45,201 nucleotides of DNA from Terriglobia bacterium (GTDB taxonomy: Bacteria > Acidobacteriota > Terriglobia > Acidiferrales > UBA7541), in assembly GCA_020072765.1 (NCBI GenBank), contig JAIQGD010000044.1, positions 1 through 45,201 on the forward strand, in the 5' to 3' direction. Of this stretch, positions 31,693-39,828 are shown piece by piece. Every line of letters starts with the position of its first letter. The first letter of the stretch is position 1. The position numbers and the translations under genes are program-made. The notes beneath the pieces were generated by a model. That model ran no database searches and was not told the origin of the DNA. It saw only the letters and a list, made by a program, of their open reading frames with translations.

Positions 31693-32475
31693 GTGCCAGA
31701 GTCGGAAACACAGAAGAATCTGAATCGGCCTGCGGTGAGAATCCTGCCCTTGGCGGGACTTCCCGAGGTCGCGTCGGGCGACGATCTCGGCGCGCTGATC
31801 ATGCAAGCCGCCCGCAAGCAGGGCGTTGGGTGCGCCGCGGGCGATGTCTTTGTCGTCGCGCAGAAGATTGTGTCCAAGGCCGAGGGAAGGAGCGTTCGTC
31901 TTGATTCGGTCGAACCTTCCGAGCGAGCGCGGCGCTGGGCCGCCGAATTTCAGAAAGATCCGCGGGTGATCGAGCTGGTGTTGCGCGAATCGAGCGGCAT
32001 CGTGCGGATGGAGCGCGGCGTGATTGTCGCCCGCACGCGCCACGGTTTCGTCTGCGCCAACGCCGGCGTCGATGTGTCCAATACGCGCGAGGGAACCGCC
32101 CTGTTGTTGCCGGAGGATCCCGACGGCTCCGCGCGCAAGCTTCAGGAGCAGCTCGCGCGGGCGTTCGGCTGCCACGTGGGCGTCATCGTCTCCGACACGT
32201 TTGGGCGGCCCTGGCGGGAAGGCCTCGTCAACGTGGCCCTGGGCGTGGCCGGGATGTCGCCGCTCGCCGATTATCGCGGCCAGCGCGATGCGCACGGAAG
32301 AGTGATGCAGGCGACGATCATCGCCGTGGCCGATGAGCTCGCCGCCGCGGCCGGCCTCGTGATGGGCAAGCTCGAGCGCATGCCCGTGGTGATTGTCCAC
32401 GGCGTCGCCCTGGAAAAGGGCACGGGGAGCGGACGCGACCTCATCCGGCCCGCGGAACGGGATCTATTTCGATGA
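31693..32475 (+). CDS. cofE: Coenzyme F420-0:L-glutamate ligase (CofE)
   Basis: Adds gamma-linked glutamates to F420-0 using GTP. The 260-aa sequence has the family blocks GDVFVVAQKIVSKAEGR, VLRESSGIVRMERGVIVARTRHGFVCANAGVDVSN, LLPEDPDGSARKL and VIVSDTFGRPWREGLVNVALGVAG, the last two forming the metal/GTP site. The GTG at 31693 is the only suitable start. It is a stand-alone CofE without the FbiB nitroreductase-like domain. No other F420 gene is in the window. The selenoprotein gene follows after 74 bp in the same direction and may share its transcript. Confidence 0.92.
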   Translation: MPESETQKNLNRPAVRILPLAGLPEVASGDDLGALIMQAARKQGVGCAAGDVFVVAQKIVSKAEGRSVRLDSVEPSERARRWAAEFQKDPRVIELVLRESSGIVRMERGVIVARTRHGFVCANAGVDVSNTREGTALLLPEDPDGSARKLQEQLARAFGCHVGVIVSDTFGRPWREGLVNVALGVAGMSPLADYRGQRDAHGRVMQATIIAVADELAAAAGLVMGKLERMPVVIVHGVALEKGTGSGRDLIRPAERDLFR

Positions 32476-32549
32476 GCTCCATTCTCTCATCCGTGCTATT
32501 TTGAGTGGCGCGCATCTCGCGGGGTGTGGTGACATCAGGAGCGGACACG

Positions 32550-34343
32550 ATGAGTGACGGAAAAAATCTCCCGCAGGAATCCGTGGTTTCCCTCTCCGTC
32601 CTTCGCGCGTCGGGCGCGGTGACGCTGGAGGCGCTCAACCCGCGCGGCGAGATTCCTCCTCCGCCGACCGTGGGAATCAGGCCGCGCGTGCAGGACCTGG
32701 CCGGGAAGAAGATCGGGCTGTGCGACAACGGCAAATTCGGCGCCCACCATTTTCTGGAAGCCTTGGAAACCATGCTGAAGCAGCGCTACCCGGCCGCCAC
32801 GATTCTCCGGCTTCCCAAGCCTGCGGCGCAAACCATCACGTTGACCGAAGGCTGGTACCCGGAAGTGGCCGCGCAGGTCGATACCTTCGTTTTTGCCACC
32901 GGGGATTGAGGGTCCTGCACGTGGTGGGGTTCCCACGACACGATTGAAATCGAAAAAGCAGGCATACCGGGCGTCTACGTCACCATCTCCGAATTCCTGG
33001 GCGACGCGAGATCCGCGGCCGCCGATCGGGGCATGCCGGGGCTGCGCATCGTGGCCCTGCCGGCCGAGCAATACTACAAGGCACGCCCCAGCCTGAGCGA
33101 GATGCAGCCCCTCGCCGCGGGTGCGTTCCCCCAGATTGTCGATCATCTACTGCGCCCCTTGACCGCGGAAGAAGCGGCGCCTCGGCAAATTCAGCGCGAG
33201 CCGCAGCGGGAGGCCATCCGCGTCGCTGGCGCCGATTACAACGACGCGGCCGAGCAGCTCAACCAGTTGTTTCTGGAAAATCTGTGGGCCGATGGACTGC
33301 CGGTTGTGCCGCCCACCGAACGCGCCGTGAAGTGGATGCTGTCCGGAACCACGCGTGCGCCCGGCGAAATCATCGGGCAGGTGGCTCCCAAGGGCGGCAC
33401 GGCGACGGTCGAAAAGATCGCCATCAATGCCGTGATGGCGGGGGCCCGGCCCGAGCATTTGCCGGTGATCCTCGCGGCCATGGAAGGCTTCACGGATCCG
33501 AACTTCGACCTCACGCACATGCAGGCTTCCACCGGCTCGTTCACGCCCGTGGTGATCGTCAACGGGCCGATCGCCCAGGAGTTGAAGTTCAATTCCGGGA
33601 TTGGGCTGCTGGGCCACGGATGGCGCGCCAACAGCACCGTCGGCCGCGCCCTGCGCCTATGCCTGCTCAACTTGGGCCAGACCTGGCCGGCCATCAACGA
33701 CATGTCGCTGACCGGCCGCCTGGAGTCCTACACGTTTTACACCTTCGCCGAAAACCAGGAGGCCAGCCCGTGGGAACCCTGCCATGTGAGCCTCGGCTTC
33801 CGGCCTGAAGACAGCACAGTGACCGTGGCGACCACCGGGAACCCCATGATGTTCGGAGGGGGCGCCGTCACCGCGTGGTCCGGGCAGGGAATTCTCGACA
33901 GCATGGTGGCCCGAATCAGCAGTGTGGGATTTAGCTGGTTTCATTCCCAAACCTACATCCTCGTGCTGCACCCGGATTGTGCCGTCGAGTTGGCCAAGCT
34001 CGGCTACACGCGCAAGAGTTTGCAGGAATGGCTCTACGAACATGCGCGCATACCCTACGAGATGCTGGCTTCGGCCACCGTCGGGTTTTCGCATGCCGCC
34101 GTGATCGACTTCACCCGCCAGACCATCGCCGACGGCCGGATTCGTCCTGAGCACGCCGCAACGTTTCGCGAGGCTCTGAAGCCGGGAGGAAGGATTCCGG
34201 CGGTCCAAGGCCCCGAGGATTTCCACATCTTCGTCGCCGGTGGCTCTCCCGGCTACGACTTGCTCTTCAGCTATCCGGGACCCAACCAGGCCCACCAGAC
34301 CAAGCGGATCGCCGGCGCCACACTCACCCACGCCGGGCGCTAG
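32550..34343 (+). CDS. UGSC-family selenoprotein, read through an in-frame UGA
   Basis: One 597-residue protein if the TGA at 32907-32909 is read as selenocysteine (residue 120). Before it the frame reads VDTFVFATGD, and after it GSCTWWGSHDTIEIEKAGIPGVYVTISEF, so the active-site motif is U-G-S-C, the signature for which the family is named. The frame continues without a shift to 34343. Residues about 1-215 form the UGSC domain (KIGLCDNGKFG near residue 55). The remaining roughly 380 residues, starting DAAEQLNQLFLENLWADGLPVVPPTE, form a second domain I do not recognise. The ATG at 32550 has AGGAG upstream. Function unknown; a thiol/selenol redox role is inference. Confidence 0.85.
32907..32942 (+). 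promoter_or_regulatory. Selenocysteine UGA with SECIS-like hairpin
   Basis: Directly after the UGA the mRNA can fold: CGUG (32920-32923) with CACG (32939-32942), a two-base GA bulge, then GUGGG (32924-32928) with CCCAC (32932-32936) closing a GUU loop. The loop begins 20 nt after the UGA, within the distance used by bacterial SECIS elements. An alternative fold exposes GGUUC, similar to the GGUC loop of known elements. Confidence 0.65.
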
Positions 34344-34481
34344 TGTCCTGAGTCGTAAGTTCATTGGGTGGTTCTTAGGAGGCCGGGGCTTTAGCCCCGG
34401 CGTTAAGGTATTTGTTTTCCTGGGGCTTTAGCCCCTGAAGCTCCCTTTGATTATGCAAGGCACTTCTGATTCAGGACACTA
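34341..34481. mobile_element. MITE (IS630/mariner type, TA target) between convergent genes
   Basis: Ends are TA-GTGTCCTGAGTC at the left and GATTCAGGACAC-TA at the right: a 12-bp inverted repeat with one mismatch, extending to about 16 of 20. The 137-bp body has two exact copies of the palindrome GGGGCTTTAGCCCC (34385-34398, 34422-34435). TA flanks both ends as a target duplication. No transposase inside. The left TA plus the first G makes the TAG stop of the selenoprotein; the right CTA is the TAG stop of the cytochrome gene on the other strand. Confidence 0.8.
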
Positions 34482-36050
34482 GCTGCCCGCGCCGCTGTGG
34501 CAGGTTGTGCACGGCGTTCCCGCCAGGGCGCTGAAATCGACAGGATGTTTGAACGGTTCGCTATGCCCGGCGTTTTTCGTTGGGCGGGCGGAGGCGGCAT
34601 TCAAAAAGGAATGGCAAGTCGTGCAGTCATTCGATAGGACGCGGCCGTCCGCGCTGACGTGCTGGCCGTCGTGGCACCGGAAACAGCCCGGATAGTACAG
34701 ATGCCCGATATTGTCGGGATGCGTTCGCCAATCGGCGTTCATGCCGGGGAAAATGTTGTTCACATAGATGGCCTGAGTCGTGGCAATGGCCTGCTTGATC
34801 TGCGCTTGCTTCTCGGCATACGCCTTGGCGTAGCTGCCGTGGTAAAAGCCGTCCAAGCCCGTGGCGATTCCTTCTGCCGCGGCCTCGTTGGAGGAATAGG
34901 GGCCGGCCAGCACCTTCACCGCCTGCTGCTTGAGGAAAGGGAGCGAAGGATCCAATTTGCCTGCCGCAAAGGCCTCGTCCACGGCCTGGTCGGGCGGCCG
35001 GAACCGGTGCGACGGCCGGCTGTGGCACGTCACGCACTCCACCAACTGCCTGGGCAGGGCGGCGATCTGCTGGGGGGTGAGCGCGCCATCCTTGGCGACG
35101 TATTCGGTGACCCGGCCGTCCTCGGTCTCCATTCTCACCCAGGGAATCGTCTGCTGCTGCTTGTCGGTGGCAACAAACCAGACCTTATTGGAAATAGCCA
35201 TGTGCCAGTGAATGCCGGTGGCCCGGCCGTGCTCGGCGCTGCCTCCGCCGATGTCAATCAACATGGGAATCTGCGTCGGCGTGTTCTTCTCATCCGCGGC
35301 GAAATGCGTGAACACCTTGAACTGCGCGCCGTAAAACTTCTCCGGCCAGTGGCAGCGTTCGCATCCCTCCCGCACCGGGCGCAGCGCCCGGATGGGCGTC
35401 GTGATCGGCCTGGGAAACGTGGTCGATAGAACCGCGTAGACCTGGTATAGGCCGGAAAACTTCGAGCGCACGTACCACGAGGCTCCCGGCCCCACATGGC
35501 ACGCCACGCACGGCACGCGCGCATGGGGCGAGTCCTTGTAGGCGATGAATTCCGGCTTCATCGGTGTGTGGCAGAGCTGGCCGCAGAACGTCACCGAATC
35601 GGTGAAATGATAGGCCTGATAGGTGGCCACGATGGTCAGAACGAGGAAAAAACTGGACATGCCGGCCACGACGAACAGTCCGCGCCGCGCGGAGCTCAGG
35701 TTGAGGTCGATCCGTGGGTAGGTGGGAACTTCTCCGGGAGCCAGCTTGCGCCGCCGGCGACGCTCCCAGAGCATCCCGACGGGCACCAGGATCAAACCGA
35801 GCAGGGCAATCGCCGGGAAGAGGATGTAAACCAGCAGCCCAAAGTACGGGTTCGGTTCCACCCCCAGCAGCGTGACCAGCAGGGCAAACAGCGTGTAGGC
35901 CAGCGCCAGCGCGATGAAGACCAGGCCGGCCAAACTCACCCAGTTGCGCAGCAGGCTCGGCGCCCGCGGGCCTGCTGGTTCGTAACCAGGAACCGAGCGC
36001 GGACCTTCGGTATCGGGCGCCTTGGGCTCCTCATCATTCGGGGCGGTCAT
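34479..36050 (-). CDS. Membrane-anchored heptahaem cytochrome c (NapC/NirT-related N terminus)
   Basis: A 523-aa protein with two N-terminal membrane helices (about 38-60 and 68-92), a basic loop, a third helix (GLFVVAGMSSFFLVLTIVATY), then a large extracytoplasmic haem domain. Haem motifs in order: CGQLCH (a CX3CH site, followed by TPM as in NapC/NrfH), CVACH, CERCH, CVTCH, CFRCH, CTTCH and CTTCH. It would carry electrons between the quinone pool and periplasmic partners. GGAGG lies eight bases before the ATG. It follows the monohaem cytochrome gene by 54 bp and probably shares its transcript. The stop codon now belongs to the MITE end. Confidence 0.9.
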   Translation of the reverse strand: MTAPNDEEPKAPDTEGPRSVPGYEPAGPRAPSLLRNWVSLAGLVFIALALAYTLFALLVTLLGVEPNPYFGLLVYILFPAIALLGLILVPVGMLWERRRRRKLAPGEVPTYPRIDLNLSSARRGLFVVAGMSSFFLVLTIVATYQAYHFTDSVTFCGQLCHTPMKPEFIAYKDSPHARVPCVACHVGPGASWYVRSKFSGLYQVYAVLSTTFPRPITTPIRALRPVREGCERCHWPEKFYGAQFKVFTHFAADEKNTPTQIPMLIDIGGGSAEHGRATGIHWHMAISNKVWFVATDKQQQTIPWVRMETEDGRVTEYVAKDGALTPQQIAALPRQLVECVTCHSRPSHRFRPPDQAVDEAFAAGKLDPSLPFLKQQAVKVLAGPYSSNEAAAEGIATGLDGFYHGSYAKAYAEKQAQIKQAIATTQAIYVNNIFPGMNADWRTHPDNIGHLYYPGCFRCHDGQHVSADGRVLSNDCTTCHSFLNAASARPTKNAGHSEPFKHPVDFSALAGTPCTTCHSGAGS

Positions 36051-36104
36051 CTCGCCAGCCTCCGTTCATTCATCGGGTGGCGCAGCCTGTCGGGTGGTCG
36101 CGGC

Positions 36105-36446
36105 CTATTTCTTTTTGCCCAGCTCGCGGATGTAAGCCACGACTTCCTTGATCTGCGCGGCGCTCAAACTCTTTTCGTAGCCCGGCATCTTGTTTTTCCC
36201 CTTGGTGGTGATCTCGATCAGTTGGGCGTCAGTCATCTTCTGTGCTGCCGGAGAGGTGAGATCGGACGAGCCCATGGCCTTCGCGGCCAGCGTGGCGGCC
36301 TTGCCGTCCGCTCCGTGGCATACGGCGCATTTTGATTTGTACAGCGCCGCTCCGTCGCCATCGGCGCGAACCGGCGCACCGGCGAGCAACGCCAGCGCCA
36401 GCATGATGAGTACAGCACTACCCCTGCGCAGCAAAGAATGATTCAT
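36105..36446 (-). CDS. Small periplasmic class I cytochrome c
   Basis: A 113-aa protein with a signal peptide (LIMLALALLAGAPVRA, cleavage likely before DGDG), one haem site CAVCH at about residues 40-44, and a methionine ligand in KNKMPGYEKSLS, ending with the typical helix IKEVVAYIRELGKKK. It is a mobile electron carrier. AAGGAGG is six bases before the ATG, and a 7-bp hairpin (36464-36482) sits just in front of that site. First gene of the leftward cytochrome pair, divergent from the hydrogenase operon. Confidence 0.92.
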   Translation of the reverse strand: MNHSLLRRGSAVLIMLALALLAGAPVRADGDGAALYKSKCAVCHGADGKAATLAAKAMGSSDLTSPAAQKMTDAQLIEITTKGKNKMPGYEKSLSAAQIKEVVAYIRELGKKK

Positions 36447-36964
36447 CGCTTCCTCCTTGGCGGCAATGGTTTTGCCATTGCGATTTTACTGGTTCAACAC
36501 CGGCGACGCGTTGCGTGTGCATTGGTCGTCAACATCTAGTTGCCATGATCGGGCGAGTGGCTACGGTGATGTGGCTCACCCGCGAATGTGACCCGGGTCA
36601 CAGCATCGGCGTCTAGCGCACTCGCATACTGCCCTCCGTGTTAGGTGCGGCTGAGTCCGGCGAACTCGCGCGGGGTCGGCGCGGGCCGATGATTCCCGGC
36701 CGCGGACGAGCCGAGGCTCTCTGGGGTGTGTCGTTCCCTTCGTGCCACCGGGCCTTCCTAACCAGCCGGACGGTGGTCAGGTTCTCCCTCTCACAGAGTT
36801 GGCCTTCGGGCCCCGCGACTCGGCCGGAGGGAGCTTCTGAGCGGCACGTAGATGCGCTGCCGCAGATACGCAATCAAACAGCCTGTTTGTCCGGCCGGTC
36901 CAGGACATCCCCAGGACCGGCGGCGGCAGCACAGCGATGGGCTAACCATTCCGAGAGGTGAACG
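36447..36964. other. 518-bp control region between cytochromes and hydrogenase
   Basis: No convincing gene. From left to right: ribosome site and hairpin of the cytochrome gene, the CRP-type palindrome at 36587-36602, then about 350 bp of very GC-rich sequence that can form strong hairpins, including GGCC-TTCG-GGCC at 36801-36812 with outer GAGT/ACTC pairing. The hydrogenase ribosome site GAGAGGTG is at its right edge. The long leader could be a structured regulatory RNA; I cannot match it to a known class. Confidence 0.5.
36587..36602. promoter_or_regulatory. Perfect CRP/FNR-family operator palindrome
   Basis: TGTGACCCGGGTCACA is a perfect 16-bp palindrome and fits TGTGA-N6-TCACA, the CRP consensus, exactly. 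It lies 141 bp before the cytochrome start and 363 bp before the hydrogenase start, so either or both could be controlled. Confidence 0.6.
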
Positions 36965-38086
36965 ATGGGCTCACTGGATCAGCAGACGTTGCCGGCAGCG
37001 CTCAAGGCTCGCGGCGTTTCGCGCCGCCAATTCGTGAAATTCTGCAGCACCATGGTGGCCACGCTGGCGCTGCCTCCTCGCTACCTCGGTGCGGTGGTCA
37101 AGGCCATGGAGAGCGCCCGGCGCCCCGTGCTGGTCTGGCTGGAGTTCCAGGATTGCGCGGGTAACTCCGAATCGATGCTGCGCACCAGCAACCCCACGGT
37201 CACCGAATTCGTGCTCGATCTGCTCTCCTGGGAGTATCACGAAACCATTATGGCGGGTGCGGGCAAGCAGGCCGAAGCCGCCCTGGAACGCGTCGTGCGT
37301 GAGCACAAAGGCGAGTACATCGCCGTGGTCGAGGGCGCCATCCCCACGGCGGACGACGGTGTGTACTGCACGATTGCCGGACGGACGGCCCTGGAAATCG
37401 CCCGCCACGTTTGCAGCAGTGCGGCGGCGAGCATCGCCGTCGGCGCCTGCGCCTGGGACGGCGGGCTGGTGCGTGCGAATCCCAATCCGACCGGCGCGGT
37501 CGGCCTGCAGGAAGCGGTGCCGGGAATCAAGGTGGTGAATCTGGGAGGCTGCCCTCACAATCCCGCCAACACGGCGGCGGTCCTGGTCCACTATCTGACC
37601 TTCCATGAAATGCCGGCGCTCGATCAATACAACCGGCCGCTGTTCGCCTACGGCAACATCATCCACGATCAGTGCGAGCGCCGCGCGCATTACGATGCCG
37701 GCCGCTACGTCGAGGAATGGGGCGACGAAGGCCATCGCAAGGGCTGGTGCCTGTACAAGATGGGCTGCAAGGGCCCGGAGGCCACCTTCAACTGCCCGGT
37801 GGTTCGCTGGAACGACGGCACCAGTTGGCCGGTGAAGTCCGGCCACGGCTGCATCGCCTGCGCCTCTCACCGCTTCTGGGACAACAAATCGCCTTTCTAC
37901 AAGCGCCTGCCGCAGGTGCCGGGCTTCGGGGTGGATGTCACGGCCGAGAAGATTGGATGGGTGGCGCTGGGGGCCATGGCCGGGGCCGCGGCGGCGCAGG
38001 CCATCGGCAGCACCATTCGCAAGAAGGTGCGCCCCCCGGAGGCCAGCGAAGGTCCGACAAAACCATCTTCATCGCCGGAAGCATAG
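36965..38086 (+). CDS. hyaA: [NiFe] hydrogenase small subunit (uptake, group 1 type)
   Basis: A 373-aa iron-sulfur subunit exported by the Tat system (SRRQFVKFC, residues 19-27) and anchored by a C-terminal helix (IGWVALGAMAGAAAAQAIGS). Distal cluster ligands are visible in HDQCERR and GWCLYKMGC, medial ones in FNCPV and GCIACAS. The proximal cluster motif is C64-A-G-N67, where most enzymes have CxxC; the other two Cys are in VGAC and GGCP. The extra cysteines of oxygen-tolerant [4Fe-3S] enzymes are absent. Sequence blocks such as RRAHYDAGRYV and MGCKGPEATFNC resemble HyaA-type proteins. First gene of the operon; hyaB follows after 9 bp. Confidence 0.94.
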   Translation: MGSLDQQTLPAALKARGVSRRQFVKFCSTMVATLALPPRYLGAVVKAMESARRPVLVWLEFQDCAGNSESMLRTSNPTVTEFVLDLLSWEYHETIMAGAGKQAEAALERVVREHKGEYIAVVEGAIPTADDGVYCTIAGRTALEIARHVCSSAAASIAVGACAWDGGLVRANPNPTGAVGLQEAVPGIKVVNLGGCPHNPANTAAVLVHYLTFHEMPALDQYNRPLFAYGNIIHDQCERRAHYDAGRYVEEWGDEGHRKGWCLYKMGCKGPEATFNCPVVRWNDGTSWPVKSGHGCIACASHRFWDNKSPFYKRLPQVPGFGVDVTAEKIGWVALGAMAGAAAAQAIGSTIRKKVRPPEASEGPTKPSSSPEA

Positions 38087-38095
38087 GAGGTTTCG

Positions 38096-39814
38096 ATGGC
38101 GCGCATCGTAGTGGATCCCGTGACACGCATTGAAGGGCATTTGCGGATCGAAGCCCAGGTCGAAGGCGGAGCCATTGCCGACGCCTGGAGCTCCGGCACG
38201 ATGTTTCGCGGCATCGAGTTGATTCTGCGCGGCCGCGACCCGCGCGAAGCGTGGATCTGGGCGCAGCGGATCTGCGGCGTTTGCACCATGGTGCATGCGC
38301 TCACGTCGGTGAATGCGGTCGAGGACGCTCTCGGCATCGAGGTGCCCGACAACGCCCGGTTGGTCCGCAACATCATCGCGGCCACGCAAACCGTGCAGGA
38401 CCACGTGGTCCACTTCTATCATCTCCACGCCCTCGACTGGGTCGATCTGGTCTCCGCGCTCCAGGCGGACCCAGTAAAAACCTCGCAGCTGGCCCAGTCC
38501 ATTTCCGACTGGCCCAAATCGAATCCGAAATATTTCAAGGGGATTCAGGAGCGCGTCAAGGCGCTGGTGGAGAGCCGTCAGTTGAGCCTTTTCGGCGCGG
38601 GCTATTGGGGCCATCCCGCCTATCATTTGCCGCCGGAAGCAAATTTGATGGCGGTGGCGCACTACATCGAGGCGCTGGCGTTCCAGAAGGACTTCATCCG
38701 CATCCACGCCGTGCTCGGCGGCAAAAATCCGCATTTGCAGACGTTCTTGGTCGGCGGCATGGCCACTTCGCTCGATCCCAACGAGCCCGGAGCGACGATC
38801 AACCCGGAACGCATCGATTTTCTGCTCCAGACGGCCAAGTCCGCGCTGGAATTCGTGGATCAAGTGTATATCCCGGACGTTCTCGCCGTGGCGGGCTTCT
38901 ACCGCGACTGGTTCGGGCGCGGCGAGGGACTGGGGAATTTCATGTCCTACGGAGCTTATCCGCAGGGCAGCATCAAGAACCCGTCGCGCTTCTTTCTGCA
39001 GCAGGGAATCATCCTCAACCGCGACCTTTCGAAAGTTTATCCGCTCGATCCGGCGAACATCACCGAGTACGTCACCCACTCCTGGTACGACTACGCCGGC
39101 GGAGATGCCGCGGCCAAGCATCCCTCCCAGGGCGAGACCAGCCCGCGGTATGCCGGGCCCAAGCCGCCGTATGAATTCCTCGATGTGGACAAGAAATATT
39201 CCTGGCTCAAGGCTCCTCGTTATCAGGACAAGCCCATGGAAGTCGGGCCGCTCGCGCGGCTCCTGGTGGCTTATGCCTCGGGACATGAGGAGGTCAAGAG
39301 CCTCGTCAACGGCACGCTGGCGAAACTGAACGCTCCCCCGGCGGCTTTGTTCTCCACGCTCGGCCGCGTCGCGGCGCGGGCGCTCGAAACGCGCCTGCTC
39401 GCCAGCCACCTGGTCGAATGGATTCAGGCCCTCTCGAACAATCTGGCCAGCGGCGACCTGCGGATTCACAACGGCGAGAAATGGGACCCGCGGACTTGGC
39501 CGAGGAGCGCGCGGGGCTTCGGTTTCTTCGAAGCGCCGCGGGGCTCGCTGGGGCACTGGGTGGAGATCGAGGACGCGGCGATCAAGAATTACCAGGCCGT
39601 GGTGCCCTCGACATGGAACGCCGGCCCGCGCGACGGCCACGGCCAGCGCGGCGCCTACGAGGCGGCTCTGTTGAAGACTCCGGTGGCCGATCCGGAGCGC
39701 CCGCTGGAAATCCTGCGCACCATCCATTCGTTTGATCCCTGCCTGGCCTGCGCCGTGCACGTCGTGGACGCGCGCGGGCACACCTACGCCCGGGCGACGG
39801 CTGCGGCGGGCTGA
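38096..39814 (+). CDS. hyaB: [NiFe] hydrogenase large (catalytic) subunit
   Basis: A 572-aa NiFe-site subunit. The N-terminal motif is RIEGH with RICGVC (C60, C63) and the C-terminal motif is DPCLACAVH (C549, C552), giving the four nickel ligands; all are cysteine, none selenocysteine. After H555 come 17 residues that the maturation protease should remove. It has no export signal and travels with the small subunit. The ATG at 38096 has a clear AGGAGG. Size and motifs fit membrane-bound uptake hydrogenases of group 1; the exact subgroup would need a tree. Confidence 0.96.
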   Translation: MARIVVDPVTRIEGHLRIEAQVEGGAIADAWSSGTMFRGIELILRGRDPREAWIWAQRICGVCTMVHALTSVNAVEDALGIEVPDNARLVRNIIAATQTVQDHVVHFYHLHALDWVDLVSALQADPVKTSQLAQSISDWPKSNPKYFKGIQERVKALVESRQLSLFGAGYWGHPAYHLPPEANLMAVAHYIEALAFQKDFIRIHAVLGGKNPHLQTFLVGGMATSLDPNEPGATINPERIDFLLQTAKSALEFVDQVYIPDVLAVAGFYRDWFGRGEGLGNFMSYGAYPQGSIKNPSRFFLQQGIILNRDLSKVYPLDPANITEYVTHSWYDYAGGDAAAKHPSQGETSPRYAGPKPPYEFLDVDKKYSWLKAPRYQDKPMEVGPLARLLVAYASGHEEVKSLVNGTLAKLNAPPAALFSTLGRVAARALETRLLASHLVEWIQALSNNLASGDLRIHNGEKWDPRTWPRSARGFGFFEAPRGSLGHWVEIEDAAIKNYQAVVPSTWNAGPRDGHGQRGAYEAALLKTPVADPERPLEILRTIHSFDPCLACAVHVVDARGHTYARATAAAG

Positions 39815-39828
39815 AACGGAGAGGGAAT

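Noticed and set aside
36462-36477. Sigma-54-like TGGCA-N6-TTGC on the - strand before the small cytochrome gene
   Set aside because: The spacing fits, but the start would fall at about 36451, inside or after the AAGGAGG ribosome site, leaving it off the mRNA. The match is better explained as part of the 7-bp hairpin GCAATGG/CCATTGC.
36613-36961. Short open frames on both strands in the hydrogenase control region
   Set aside because: Arg/Pro/Ser-rich translations without ribosome sites, and the two strands overlap each other; typical of GC-rich non-coding DNA.
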